This document shows positions 35,721-48,065 of a DNA stretch of 64,000 nt, piece by piece. Under the pieces are notes generated by a model, which worked only from the letters and a program-made list of their open reading frames with translations, did not search any database and was not told the origin of the DNA. The DNA comes from Acanthosoma haemorrhoidale (taxonomy: Eukaryota; Arthropoda; Insecta; Hemiptera; Acanthosomatidae). How positions within the stretch are numbered: the stretch's first letter is position 1; the number at the start of each line of letters is the position of its first letter. Location: the NCBI GenBank assembly GCA_930367205.1, contig OV884014.1, positions 108,600,138 to 108,664,137 on the forward strand. Direction: 5' to 3'. The position numbers and the translations under genes were made by a program.

Positions 35721-37803
35721 ATGATAATATTAGGAGATAAAATTCCCAAGGTGAAAGTTAGAAAGGTACTAAGGTGGGTCATAAGTACTAAGGGACAAAC
35801 CTTAAACCTTTTGGGTTGGAGAACGTGTGAAGGCCACGTCCACAGCTCTCTTGACTAGAGGGGTAAAGATACATCTGTGAAGACAGACAATGTGAAGAAG
35901 GATTATGCCCGACAGCCTGATGGGAGAGTCATCCAGTCCTGAGGCAGCTCCGGGATCTTAGTTTTCGGGTGAGTCCCAGTGAATAGCTCTCTCCTGGGAC
36001 AGGCGACGGGAGAACTCGCTTGAGGAGGCACTGAGGTCTTGATCTGGGTATGAAAACCCCTCTTTATGAAAACATCCTTGTATTCTGTAAGAAATAACTT
36101 TTATTGTTAGCAAGTAAACCAGTTTTCATTTAACTTCATTTTAGTTAACCATTTTAATAAAACATATTCTGTATGAAATTCTGTTGTATATAACTGAATG
36201 CCATTTATTTCGATTAACACTTTAATTTATGAACGTAAATTTGGGTTTAGATTCGATTAGATTCAAATTCGGGGCAAATAGTAAGTTGATTGAATTTATT
36301 GAGCAAGGTAAAGTTTTTCTTTTACGCTATGAAATAAATCTGTGTTAAGTTGAATAATATTATGACATCCTAATTTAATAAAATATTTTAAATATTCAGA
36401 TTGATCGGCAGATATGCGGGAAAGTACCCAGCTTTTCAAAATTAAAAACCCTCAGTTTTGGCGAACGTAACCAATCAAGTGGAGGGTTAAGCATAGCGTT
36501 TGTGTGCAAACCGATTATAACTTATAATTAATTGATATTTCGAACAATACAATATTCTATTATGCTAAATAATGTTCAAAAATTACTTGCTTTAGCAATT
36601 AGCAAGATGTGCCGAATCACATCAATATCATTAGGCATCATAATTACCGTCATCAAATACTATTTAACAATTAGCCACATTTGTTACTATTTTTTTTGTT
36701 TATCCAACGTAAACAAATATTTTTTATACATAAATGATTTTTTTTTACTGAAATTTCTGTTTATTTAAATACATTTAAATAGGGATGGAATTATGGTTGG
36801 GTTCATATTAGATAAAAAACAGATTTAAACCGATTATCGACCGAAATGGGAATAATGTTAAAACACAAACAAATATGAACAAATTCTGGTGGTTATTTTA
36901 TAGTCATATTATGTTAACTGTCAGATCACAAGCTGTACAATGCCGTTTGGTTTAGCCATTCTGTGCAACAAAACATACAATTATTAAAATTATTTCGGCT
37001 TTCAATTCTTTTTAAATTAATTTTAAACTTTTCAGTGATAAGGGGCTATAAATTTGAGGAAACACACCAATAAATATTCGAAAAAATTATACAGACATAT
37101 TTAATCACAAAAATAAGAATTCTTTTGATCGATAAAAAATAAATAACTAATAAATAAATTAGGTTTTAGTAGCGATAATTATTTATTCCTCTGGCTTAAA
37201 TGACAGCCTCAAGTATTCCAGACACGCTTCTTATCAAGTTTGTTGCAACTTCTTCATCCGTATCCTCTAAAGAACTTCATAACTCGTGTAAGTTAAAGGT
37301 GGGGAGGGGGGGGGGGGGTGTTGACCTGCCGTCTGCAAAGCTTGTCTACGAACTACAAAACCAATATTGTCCGTATACAGTCATCACTCGTGTATTGCAA
37401 AACGAACCTTGCCACGTGTTATCACGCATTATCCTCCATGGAACTAAAATTTTCGCAATAAATCGTTCAAAAGGGATCACGTGATCCTGGATAAGTTGGT
37501 CACATACAAATTGGCATCCAGAGAAAGCCTGCGGAACACCAAGTTCTCTGCTCACCGGCCAAGGATTCGACCCGACAACATCAGAGAACCACCTCCAGAT
37601 TCACCTCTCCTGGTGATATTACACCAGGCCTTGGTTAAAACTCTCATCCGTCCATCTGGGGTATGAAGAAAGAAACGTAACTAACCTCCATTATATCCAC
37701 ATAAGGAGTTCCCTCGCAAATTCCAAACGAGTTCTACGATGTTCTCCGATCAACAATGGCACTAATGCTGGTCTATATTTTATTTTATTATAAACTCCTT
37801 TGT
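35721..37803. other. Spacer, no gene recognised
   Basis: 35750-36060 is less AT-rich and unmatched elsewhere. 36100-37190 is very AT-rich. A 13-base G run lies at 37306-37318. Overlapping frames on both strands at 37200-37666 (61-94 codons) show no motif that I recognise, though they are denser than average and could be a decayed repeat. Confidence 0.5.
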
Positions 37804-38225
37804 TGTGCTATAATTACAATCTGCCTTTTATAAGGCAATAAGTAATAAGATAAATGCTCTCATTCATACCATATTTACAGACAGCCCAGAGACCTCCCAA
37901 ATCCACATGCGAAGAGAAAGCGGAGTCTTGGGAAGTCCCCCACGCTCCTCCGTCAGCCGCGTCACCGGATACTAGCCAGTGGAGGCTGACCAAGAGCGCG
38001 AGAGCCACAGACGCTCAGGACATGATTGGAGAAACTGGCCATTGCCAGGACTCCCACGGTCACGCAGTTATACCAGGCCACGAGGCCACTGCCGTTTCAG
38101 TCTCCGAGGAGGATTATAGGGATGAGTGGCGCAGTGCAATGACTGTGCTAAGGGGGATTAGGGTGGTTGGAAAGGCTACCGTGGAATTTCATAAACTTGG
38201 AAGGGATGAGTTCTAGAATGTAGGG
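37804..38225 (-). mobile_element. Jockey LINE copy G (short ORF tail plus 3' UTR), minus strand
   Basis: On the minus strand homology begins near 38225 in the ILELIPSKF region (plus-strand AAGGGATGAGTTCTAGAATG). It passes the ORF end and stop near 38078, then the UTR, to the terminal GCAGATTGTAATTATAGCAC. The UTR has lost a block between GAGAAAGCGGAGTC and CCAAATCCACATGCG. The antisense plus frame 37854-38216 (120 codons) stays open across nearly the whole fragment. Confidence 0.9.
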
Positions 38226-38443
38226 TCTATAAAGGTTTAAATCGACTTCAGCAAGTCTTCTTCTAACAGTTTCTGCACATATTGCTTCAACCCGAGATAT
38301 ACAAAAAAGTTGAGGAGTCTCAGGTCTGAAAAGCGATTCCTAAGTGTGTGTAGTACAATAAGCCGTCTCTTGGCTCTGTCACTCGTGGCCGACCTGTCTC
38401 GCGGTAACGTGTAATTGAACAGTAGTTTCAGGTAAATTCAATG

Positions 38444-39507
38444 CACGGGCTGCATATCATTGGCTTCGACCCTTTTATACAAAACCAACAACACGGGCTG
38501 CATATCATTGGCTTCGACCCTCTTATACAAAACCACCAACACGGGCTGCATATCTTTGGCTTCGACCCTCTTATACAAAACCAACAACACGGGCTGCATA
38601 TCTTTGGCTTCGACCGTCTTATACAAAACCAACAACACGGGCTGCATATCTTTGGCTTCGACCCTCTTATACAAAACCAACAACACGGGCTGCATATCTT
38701 TGGCTTCGACCCTCTTATACAAAACCAACAACACGGGCTGCATATCTTTGGCTTCGACCGTCTTATACAAAACCAACAACACGGGCTGCATATCTTTGGC
38801 TTCGACCCTCTTATACAAAACCAACAACACGGGCTGCATATCTTTGGCTTCGACCGTCTTATACAAAACCAACAACACGGGCTGCATATCTTTGGCTTCG
38901 ACCCTCTTATACAAAACCAACAACACGGGCTGCATATCTTTGGCTTCGACCGTCTTATACAAAACCAACAACACGGGCTGCATATCTTTGGCTTCGACCG
39001 TCTTATACAAAACCAACAACACGGGCTGCATATCTTTGGCTTCGACCGTCTTATACAAAACCAACAACACGGGCTGCATATCTTTGGCGTCGACCGTCTT
39101 ATACAAAACCAACAACACGGGCTGCATATCTTTGGCTTCGACCCTCTTATACAAAACCAACAACACGGGCTGCATATCTTTGGCTTCGACCGTCTTATAC
39201 AAAACCAACAACACGGGCTGCATATCTTTGGCTTCGACCGTCTTATACAAAACCAACAACACGGGCTGCATATCTTTGGCTTCGACCGTCTTATACAAAA
39301 CCAACAACACGGGCTGCATATCTTTGGCTTCGACCCTCTTATACAAAACCAACAACACGGGCTGCATATCTTTGGCTTCGACCGTCTTATACAAAACCAA
39401 CAACACGGGCTGCATATCTTTGACTTCGACCGTCTTATACAAAACCAACAACACGGGCTGCATATCTTTGGCTTCGACCGTCTTATACAAAACCAACAAC
39501 ACGGGCT
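38444..39507. repeat. Homogeneous 48-bp satellite array, 22 units plus a partial unit
   Basis: Each unit starts CACGGGCTGCATATCTTTGG and continues with a TTCGACC(C/G)TCTTATAC block and AAAACCAACAA. The distance from the first (38444) to the last (39500) start is 1056 bases, exactly 22 x 48, so there are no indels. Units differ mainly at one C/G site, with rare private changes (39088, 39422) and ATCATTGG in the first two units. All three long frames over the array (358 and 382 codons plus, 354 minus) change amino acid at the C/G site (P/R, L/V, R/T). No frame shows protection, so I reject a coding role. The near identity implies recent expansion or active homogenisation. Confidence 0.97.
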
Positions 39508-41497
39508 ACTTGCTTGACCGTCAAAACTATTTAATAATAAAAAAAAAAATAAAACTATTAGCTAAATTCGCAGAGATCAGTTTACCAAGAAACAAAGCCC
39601 TTTATTGAAAGAAAAGAAGCCACTCCTCTTCAAAAATAGTTAATAAATATTCGTTTTATTTAAGAATGAACTTTTTATCCTCGACTTATTTTTTTTACTA
39701 TCACCGTGCATTTCATCTTCTCATTTGGTTTCAAATCATTGCAACCAGTAAATTGGGATATAGATATGTTGAATTTTGGAGTGTTTAATGATGCATTAAG
39801 TGCAGCTTAAAGATTTGAAATTAAGCAGTCATATCAGTTTTTAGTTTACCCCCCCCCCCTGTCACAATTTAATTGTAATGTGTTCATTTCCAGGAGCTTG
39901 TGAATTACCCTGGGTATGCCAGGGATTTCTCGATAGGATACAGTGGTGAAAAATATTTAATATTAAGTAAGAAAGTTAATATTGACCCGTTAGGATGGTG
40001 AGAATAACCGAAAGCCGAGAGCGGGTCTGGCAATGTCTGACTCAAGACGGTGCTCTCGGTTTCATTTCCGATCGAGAATCATTGCTGCCTAAGCTTCTTC
40101 CGCCGGATTCCTTTCTTCATTTAAATACTATTTCCGGATTACAGCTGTCGGCTCTCTGCTATCATCTTCATGTCGAATACAATTTATAAGCCATTCATTT
40201 AATACTTATTGTTCCAGCTGTAATAGCCTCTTTCTAAATGGATTAGATACTTCAACCATTTACACTCATCTTTGTTAATTGAACCCAAGACCGTTAAATA
40301 AAGCAGACTGAACAGAAAACTTGTTCTAAATAACAGAAATGTGTCTATTCCCAATAGTAGTTGGTCGCTTACTACTGGACAGTGAAATTGCTTCTAGTTA
40401 TGCCTTTTGAATTCATTATGTCTTGTAGCTAAGTAAACTTTAATTGAATATCGCATTATAGAAACAAAACAAGAGTTATACAAACTATTCAATGTTTTAA
40501 CAATCATACTCATTGAGTATCGACATTTCTCTATAACAGAACTAAAGAGAGCAGGTCGGAGAAGTAGGAGTGTTAGTCTAATATAAAACGTCAACGAAGT
40601 GACTAACCTCAGCTGTTTGAAATTTCACCAGTTTAAATCGCAACCGGCAAACGAGGCGACTGATTCGAAAAACTAATTAGCCTGGGGATAATTAGCTATA
40701 CGTTTGAGTTTGTTTTAATTAAGTGGACTGTAATTAATTGAGTGTCTCGTTAGAGAAATGACAATATAAAATCTTAGACAAACACAGTAATGTAAAATTC
40801 CTACTGTTGCGATGTGACGACAGCGTGTGAATCTCCCTTCTTGAACCTCGACAACCAAGAGATCTGGGCCCAAATTCCAGATTTATCTAAGTCCTGATTC
40901 ATTCAATAGATGTCTGCATTTGATCTGAAAATGTCGCTTCTCCAAGACTTCGTAATAGTGAATTGAACGTGAACAAGGTTCGCGTTCTGACTTGTAATTG
41001 AATAATAATTCGTCTTTTCAACGGCACTGACCGAATTAACTTGAATGGCAACAGTTAGACTGTGTTAATGACAAAATAAGAGATAATGGCGTTGAGAATA
41101 CGCTTGAAAAACAGTGTAAAAAGGACAACTGTTGAAGACAAAAAAAAGGGACGCTAACGTGTACATGAAGTGACCAGTTGAGAGTCAAAAGTGGGGGGAA
41201 AAACTCTGATCGAGCCGGCAGGCAGCGCCAGCGTCTGTGATTCACTAAAATACCGAATGGTTTCGGGTAATTACTGATTGAATAGCAAATTCAAATTAAA
41301 TGAAATTAATTTTACGCAAATGGCGTAAACACTCAGCTATTTTAAATAGTCTCGAAAGAGGCAAATGATACAGAACTAAGAGTCTTGAACATTTAAAAAA
41401 ACGTAAATTCTATTTAGATCCTATTATTTTTTTTGGATTCGTGTTTCGCCGATTAAAAAACAATTACTGTTTAGTGTTTTTTTACTTATTTTATTAT
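39508..41497. other. Spacer, no gene recognised
   Basis: Includes an 11-base C run at 39849-39859. Short frames at 39995-40189 and 41036-41245 have no recognisable motif. Confidence 0.55.
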
Positions 41498-42245
41498 TGT
41501 CGGGTCGTCTCGAGGGGGTTCCTAGTTACCCTAGCCCTAGTGATGAAGTGAGGGTTGATTAAGCAATGACCTGGACAATTTCTTTATGACGGGTCTTACT
41601 ATCTGACTCCATGATAGGTATGTGCCCCGACAGTGCACTGTGCTCAGGATAAGAGGTATAGGGTAGGTATTGCAGGTAGTTTATGTGGTATTGGAATGAT
41701 TATGAATTCACACTCGGTATCTGAGGGTAGGCGAAAACCGTCCGGTTTCCGAGTGTGGACCTGAGAGAGAGGCAGTCTGGATCACTGGGGGAGACACTAC
41801 TAGGTAAAATTCGTAGGGCCCCAGGTGACCGTCATCCGCAAGGAAGGAATCTCTTCCAAGGAGGTGCTAGTTTTAACAAGACAAAGGCAGAGAATCCAAC
41901 TAGGAAAGTGTGGGGTCAGACAAGGCCGGACTAAAACATAGCGAGGTTAGGAAAGAGAGATGCAGAGCATTTCATAAATGAGAAGGCCAAATCTAGAAAC
42001 ATCAGTACAGCTCCAATGACTTATCGGCTAAAACTAGGGGGTATATATTGCCCCAAGTAGCTAATGGGCTGGAGTTTTATTATGGCCAATCACGTTCAGC
42101 CAATAGGGGGAGGTCTTATTCTGACCAACCGCATTGCAGGGTTGGGTGATGCTTGCCTGTTCTAGACCAGGACCCAGCCCCCGGGACCTGACCCCCTCTG
42201 CAGAGGCTTCTGAGCTAGTTTTTGGAAGCTGCGTCTTTTATTGTT
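41498..42245 (+). repeat. Family B interspersed repeat (possible solo LTR)
   Basis: Aligns with 47339-48065 and with the minus strand of 23560-24312. Shared blocks are CTGACTCCATGATAGGTATG, TGTGCCCCGACAGTGCACTG, TGGTATTGGAATGATTATGA, TAGGCGAAAACCGTCCGG, GGGAGACACTACTAGGTAA, CATAGCGAGGTTAGGAAAG and a late TTTATTATGGCCAATCACG. It starts near TTGTCGGGTCG and ends near CTGCGTCTTTTATTGTTTAC, which parallels GACGCCTTTATTATTAAAAA at the end of the 47 kb copy. It is clearly GC-richer than its flanks and has no coding frame of note. Confidence 0.72.
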
Positions 42246-43699
42246 TACAATATTTACACTGATATGACTCGTGGTTTGGTAATATTATTTTAATTTTTTT
42301 GAATTAATTTACAACATATTATAATCAATTTACAATATATACAATAGAGTAGAGGGTGATTTATCTTATGTAGTTAGCGGTTGCTACAATGATTTATCAT
42401 ACACCGCAGTAATTGGGTTATTCCCTTGTTGTCATAAATTCGTATTCAAGTGCGAATGTGATGTGATGAAAGGGAAGCACAATATTAAAGTAAAGTACAT
42501 CTACATATCCACGTAGTAAAGATTAATTCACTTCAGTTTAAGAAGAAAATGCTTTAAATACTTTACTTGTTGATTTCTTTGGCAGTTTTTTATATATGTT
42601 AGAAAAAGTATTTAAAATATATTTATTTATGTCACTAATCCTTTATCAAAATAGTGAGAGGTAACTGCTAGTGTGGAGTGTATTCATAGCTGAGTGAGGG
42701 TTGAAACAAGAGCCAGGCTGGGCCACATGATGCAATAAAGTCCGGGCATGGGTGAGGGAAGGCTTAGACAATATAGGCTACAGAGATGACCAGCTGTTCC
42801 GAAGAGTTAGGAAGTGACGTCATGGACTGACTCCGGAGGGCACTAAAGCATGATGGGTCAAGTTGTCTTAGAGCGAGAGAGGAATTTCATCAAAACCCTT
42901 TATAGCCGACCCAGGCGGTCAGAAGGTGATGAGGCCCGAGGAAAAAGCTCCAGCATGAATTATTGAAAGAGTTATCGAGAGCGGGATGGACCATTAGCTC
43001 CTCCTCAGGTGCTGAAGAGGTTGAAGATCTGTTAAGGGCCTTGCCTGCTTCCTCTAATATTGATACGGACTCGCTTGTCCATTCAAAGCGCCCTTTATAG
43101 AAGAAGATAATTCACTCTGTTGTTAAAGTTTTATTAAAGACGGGACTTTAAGCAGCAAAGGATCAGCCTTTGGGCCTCCGAGGCTCATGGACTATTTATG
43201 GGCTCGGAGGTATAAGCCCTTTGCTAAACAATTATATAATCCCTTTGTCGGTTATAGTGAGCGTCTTTGACGGTATAGCTTAGATCCGTCCTCGCATGAT
43301 CCAAACATTTTGCCACTTTTTCAGATAAATAAGGATTCGTTTTAATTTTTAGAATGCTACCTCAGGGAGGGGGGTTAAAATTTAATGCTCAAAATGGGCA
43401 GTCTCCTCTTTCAAATGATTTTACTGTGGGTTTTCCGGCGTTTTGGATATCGTCTACACTAGTACTCGTAGGGATACCTCATTGGATAGACTACCTGAAT
43501 GCAGATTGGGAATCCATAATAATTTTAAAACGGGGGGGGGGGAATACAAATCAAATTTAATAAATATAGGTTAAATAATGTGGGAGTGAAAAAAATTACA
43601 ATAAAAGCCTTTGGTTTTAACTGTTAATTGACATTTGGACAACAAATTCAGACATCAGGCAAACGTTTTATAGCCTGTACAGAAAACATAATTAATAAC
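42246..43699. other. Spacer, no gene recognised
   Basis: 42680-43110 is GC-richer and unmatched in the window; no frame in it is long. An 11-base G run lies at 43532-43542 inside a 68-codon plus frame that is not credible. Confidence 0.5.
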
Positions 43700-43815
43700 T
43701 ATTCAATGAAATGAGTGACTGAAAGTTATAAATATGGCACGAATGAGAACATTTATCACAATTACTTACAGCCCAATAAGGAAGATTGTAATTTTAGCAC
43801 AATAAAGAATTTTAA
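43700..43815 (+). mobile_element. Jockey LINE copy K, last ~110 bases of the 3' UTR
   Basis: GAAATGAGTGACTGAAAG, TATGGCACGAATGAGAACAT and CCCAATAAGGAAGATTGTAA match the terminal UTR of copies A, D and I. The copy ends TTTAGCACAATAAAG. It contains no coding sequence and is an extreme 5' truncation. Confidence 0.85.
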
Positions 43816-46800
43816 TTATTTTTTTTACCATTTCTAACATGTGAAATTTTGTACTCTGATAACTGAAGGGGGATTACAGTACATTAGTATTTATATTAAT
43901 TAAGTTAAAAACTTCATGGATAATAGCTGCATTTGGAATTTCATTAATGAAATTATTTTCGAGTATATAAATATAAATAACAAAACTTTAAGATCGCTTT
44001 AATCCTCGTTTGGACCGCTTTAGTAGCACTAATAGAAATAGATCAAAGACAATTGCTCGTACCCATTCATAAGTAAAGCCATGCGAGACTCAGACTTTAT
44101 TCTAGTGCGAGTGTTCGGGCCCTTAGGCAGTAAATAAGTTTTCATTAAACTTAATTTTTTTATTTGAGAAGATTTTTTTTTTATGATCGTAATTATTTTT
44201 AAATTATAAATTTATTTTCTTTCTTTTTCTGATTGTTTCGGCTGGAGGCAATTAGTATGTAAATATTGTATACATCAACAGAGGAAACAGTTAAAAGGAT
44301 TATACAGCTCGAGGAAGTAAATAAACACGTCTTTGCGTATTAGAGGACAAGGCTTTAGGCTGAGCCTGTTTTTAGTCAGTGATGAAGATAACTCCATACC
44401 GGACTGTTTCCCTGCGAAGACGAAGTCGCTGTTTCTACAACTGAACTTCTCGGCCTATCTGCCTGTTTATCTCTCCATGCACATCACCACCCTGCGGTTG
44501 ACTATCCGAAGATCACCGTCCTGCGGTTGCTATCCGAAGATCACCGTCCTGCGGCTGCTATCCGAACATCCAGAGTATCGTGACTATAAACTTTTTCTTA
44601 ATTTTTATACGTTAATTATAGTAACAATTATTTATACTAATATTCAGGCCTGGTTAAGTTGCTGATCAGTAATTTTTTTTTGTTTTGTTTTTTAATAAAA
44701 TGAATTGTTATTTCTTTAATATTTTTGACTCTGTTTATTGTATATGCCTTATTTTTGGCACGTTTGTGAGCTAGCCGAAACAATCAAACCTCTAGCTTCT
44801 CAAGACGTAACCGGCGCAATTTTCTGGCGTTTGGGGACTTCTTAATTTTTAAGAGCCCTAGCGCAAACAGCGAGTGTTCTAAAAATGAGACACCGAGAGA
44901 CATTTTAAATTCAGTTCATATCAAGAATAAATTGTAATTAAATGAAATTACAAAATAAATGATTTCGTTTTCAGACCTAACTCAACAGTTTTTGCACGAT
45001 TCATCTCTGGTGGCCATATTCAAGCTTTCAGTTGGCCTGTCCCTATAACAATGTACCTTCAAAATGAACGTAAGTTCTTCAAATTTCGCTTAGCACACGC
45101 TTTTTTTATTTTACAAAATCACGGGTACTTATGGCCTGTAGCATTAAAAATAATGTTTTGCTGGGTGAACCTTATGAATATTTGTTTTTGTATGCTATTA
45201 AATTTATTACCTGGGAAGTATTTTAGACCCGTTATACTATCCATAACGAGGTCATGTTGTTTCGCGAATTTCCTAAGTGAAGGAACCTCAGAGGGGAAGG
45301 GTGGGTTCTGCCTGATGTTGGAATAATTGAAGGAAAGGGAAGAGTGAAATAGCAAGCAATGTCTTCAATATGAGTCAATTGTTTTCGGTAACGGCTTTCG
45401 ACAGTAAGGATAATGTTTGTTCACTTAATCAATCTCTAAAACAGGACGTGAAGTAATTGGTTAGTATTATCCTGCGGGAGTGGTTGCTCATCAAGCGGGA
45501 TGGGATCACTTGTTCCTTGGAAGCTAGGTCCCGCTCGGAATCAGATCCAATATATGCGATGGGGTTGATAGCCACGCCCGCCGACAGGAACAAACAATTT
45601 CAGTGGAAAAATGTTCCTCCGGCAGACAGGAACTAATCTGCCAATGTAAATACGTCCACGGGTGCCCCTCTAGTTCCGGGATTGGATCACCCTGGTCATG
45701 GCCCTCAAAAATATTGCCCATCCGCGGCGGCAACCTGTATCCCTCAATGAATTTTTTCAGAGGGGGGGGGGTATGCAAACGTTTTTTCAGCGGGTCCCGG
45801 GACTTGAGCGGGATTGAATCCACACAGGCCCATTATCCTGGGGGGGTGGGGGGTCCCTGCCCCCTTCCGTCTCTACTTGAATGGAATACAAACTTGCAAA
45901 CCCTCTCAAAGCTCTTTTGTCCGTGTTTTTTTCACAAATTACATTCTACACGCTACCAGTCTTTTTTCTTTGGTGACTTTTTTATTTCATTGCTTATTTT
46001 TTTTTGTCAGTATCTACGTTTATAATTTTAGAAGGCAATAAAATAAGAAAAAAAGACATCTCTAAAATTAAATTTTGCATGAAATTTAAATTTTAAATTA
46101 TCTTTTTATGTATGAATTTTACATTTCAAACGGCCTATTAAATGTTAATATAACCGTTGTAATAAGAGTGAAATAATTTTTTCTCTGCCAAAAAATGGAA
46201 CTGACTTGACTTTCCAAATGAAATGTTTCTTATTTATTTTACAATAGCTCATGCTATTGGTAAACCTTAAGAGAAGTCCTAAAATTTTCAGTATTTTCCA
46301 CAGGGTCACTTATAACACCGCTTTATTTTTAAGCTCAAAGGGATAACGTGCAGTAGTCGTATTTAGTATTTAGCAGTTAATGGGTCATGTAAGGCTCAGA
46401 TCGGGGTCCGCTTTCAGTCACTCTCTTTTCCTCAACGTGAAAACAGAAAATACACCACACCAAGATCCCACAGCTCCACAGGTTTATGACAATTTTGTTT
46501 CTCTCAAAATATCGGGTATGTTTTGAGATTGTTGCGAGTGAAACTTCTTTTTTCTCCATGTGTTCTACATTTATAGGATTAATACGCCGTGACCCAACAA
46601 AAACCAGTTAAGCATAAATAGAATAGAATCATAGGTAAACATTAGTCAATTCACGCCACTCTAGCAATGCCTTGTGACGTTGCAATGTGCGTAGCTTGGA
46701 GGTATACACACCTAAACCTAGAACCTGTCTTTTCCAAGTCAAATTTGTTGGTGCCGTTATAGCAGTACTGTAAAAGAGTCTTCAGTTTTATTAAACATTT

Positions 46801-47338
46801 AAAAGTTCAAATCAACATTCCTATCTTATATAGAAAGAAAAAAGCTGAATTACAAAGCTGAGGATCGAATCAATTCATTGATGTTATGACACTGAGATCA
46901 TTCCTTTTGTAATCCTGAAGTGAATTAATTTTCTAATGATGTTGCCTTATGATGGTTTAGTCCTCAACCAGCAAGCCATTTTAATACATGAAGTGACCAG
47001 GGGAAAAACAGTGCCAATAGCTCCAAATTGTCAATTTGTGTCTTATGGCGCAATATTATAGCTCTAAGACAGATAAATCGAATAGTGTGAATTGTTCAGG
47101 ACAGAAACAATTTTTTTGAACAGAAAATAATTGCAAGTCAAGGAAAAAACAAAATAATTTCTAGGGATTCGGAAAAGAACTGTCTAACTCTTTATGTGGT
47201 GTAAACAAATAAAACCCCTCGACTTTATTTGTATACATATATTGTATGCATATTACCTTAATAATGTTAAGAAATATATAGGTGATTCTTATTTTCTTTC
47301 CCCTGGAAATTTTAGAAAAAAGCTGTTTTTCTTTTGAC
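43816..47338. other. Long spacer, no gene recognised
   Basis: A GC-richer island at 45460-45870 carries G runs (45762-45771 and near 45841) and overlapping frames on both strands (75-140 codons) with no motif that I recognise. The 28-bp repeat at 44482 is listed separately. The rest is AT-rich. Confidence 0.5.
44482..44566. repeat. 28-29-bp tandem repeat, three units
   Basis: Units at 44482-44510, 44511-44538 and 44539-44566 share ATCACC(A/G)(C/T)CCTGCGG and CTATCCGAA. The first is one base longer. The plus frame 44333-44665 owes part of its length to this repeat. Confidence 0.9.
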
Positions 47339-48065
47339 CATGTCGGATTCAGATATGTGAGCCCCCAAGGTGGGGCGGAGACGCCCGCAGCGGGCTAGGG
47401 TCACTACAACCTCTAGCCACCGTCCGGCGAGTCCCAAGAAAGATATAAGGCGGATGGACCTGTGATTTTTCACACTGGCTGCCGGCCTAGTCGGCGGGCA
47501 GCCTAATTAGTTTTCTTCTAAATTAGTTTGATCTGACTCCATAAGATCTTTAGAAGGTGTGTGCCCCGACAGTGCACTATGTTCAGGAAAAGAGAAACAG
47601 GGTAGGTTTATAGGTAGTTTATGTGGTCTTGGAATGACCACGAATTCACACTTGGTATCTAAGGGTAGGCGAAAACCGTCCGGATCCCAAAGGAGAGTGT
47701 AAACCGGAGAGAAGCAGACTGGATTGCCGTGGGAGACGCTACTAGGTAAGTTTGTAGGTCCACGGCAACCGTCGTCCGTGAGGGAGAGATCTCTTCCAAG
47801 GTACTAGTTTTAGCGAGACGAAGGACATAGCGAGGTAAGGAGAGAGAGATGCAGAGGTAGTTGAACGAGAAGACCATGGTTCAAGTAGAGCAGCCAGCGC
47901 CAGTGCAGAGAGAGGAGAGAGTAGTGTTCCAAGTGACGGTCCTGTTCGTTATCCCAACTCAAGCTAATCCCACTACTTATACAAGAGGCCAGCCGTGGTG
48001 GGGATGGGTCCCCACCTGCGGCTGTTTCCCCCAACAAGCTTCTCCCCCACTCTCACTGACGCCTT
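47339..48065 (+). repeat. Family B interspersed repeat (possible solo LTR), GC-rich copy
   Basis: Matches the 41.5 kb and 24 kb copies over CTGACTCCATAAGATCTTT, TGTGCCCCGACAGTGCACTA, TAGGCGAAAACCGTCCGG, GGAGACGCTACTAGGTAAG and CATAGCGAGGTAAGGAGAG. The last 150 bases (GCCAGTGCAGAGAGAGGAG) match the minus-strand copy best. The 5' part (GGTGGGGCGGAGACGCCCGC, CCGTCCGGCGAGTCCC) matches CCGGCGAGCGTC near 24270 on the minus strand. It starts close to TGTCGGATTCAG. Frames here (72-89 codons) are not shared between copies. Confidence 0.72.

Noticed and set aside
38438..39608. Open frames of 354-382 codons on both strands as a repetitive protein
   Set aside because: They exist only because the 48-base unit is a multiple of three and has no stop. 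The main variable site changes the amino acid in every open frame, and there is no start context, signal peptide or flanking exon.
45603..46025. 140-codon plus-strand gene
   Set aside because: Runs through G homopolymers and a T-rich end; overlapping frames on both strands; no motif.
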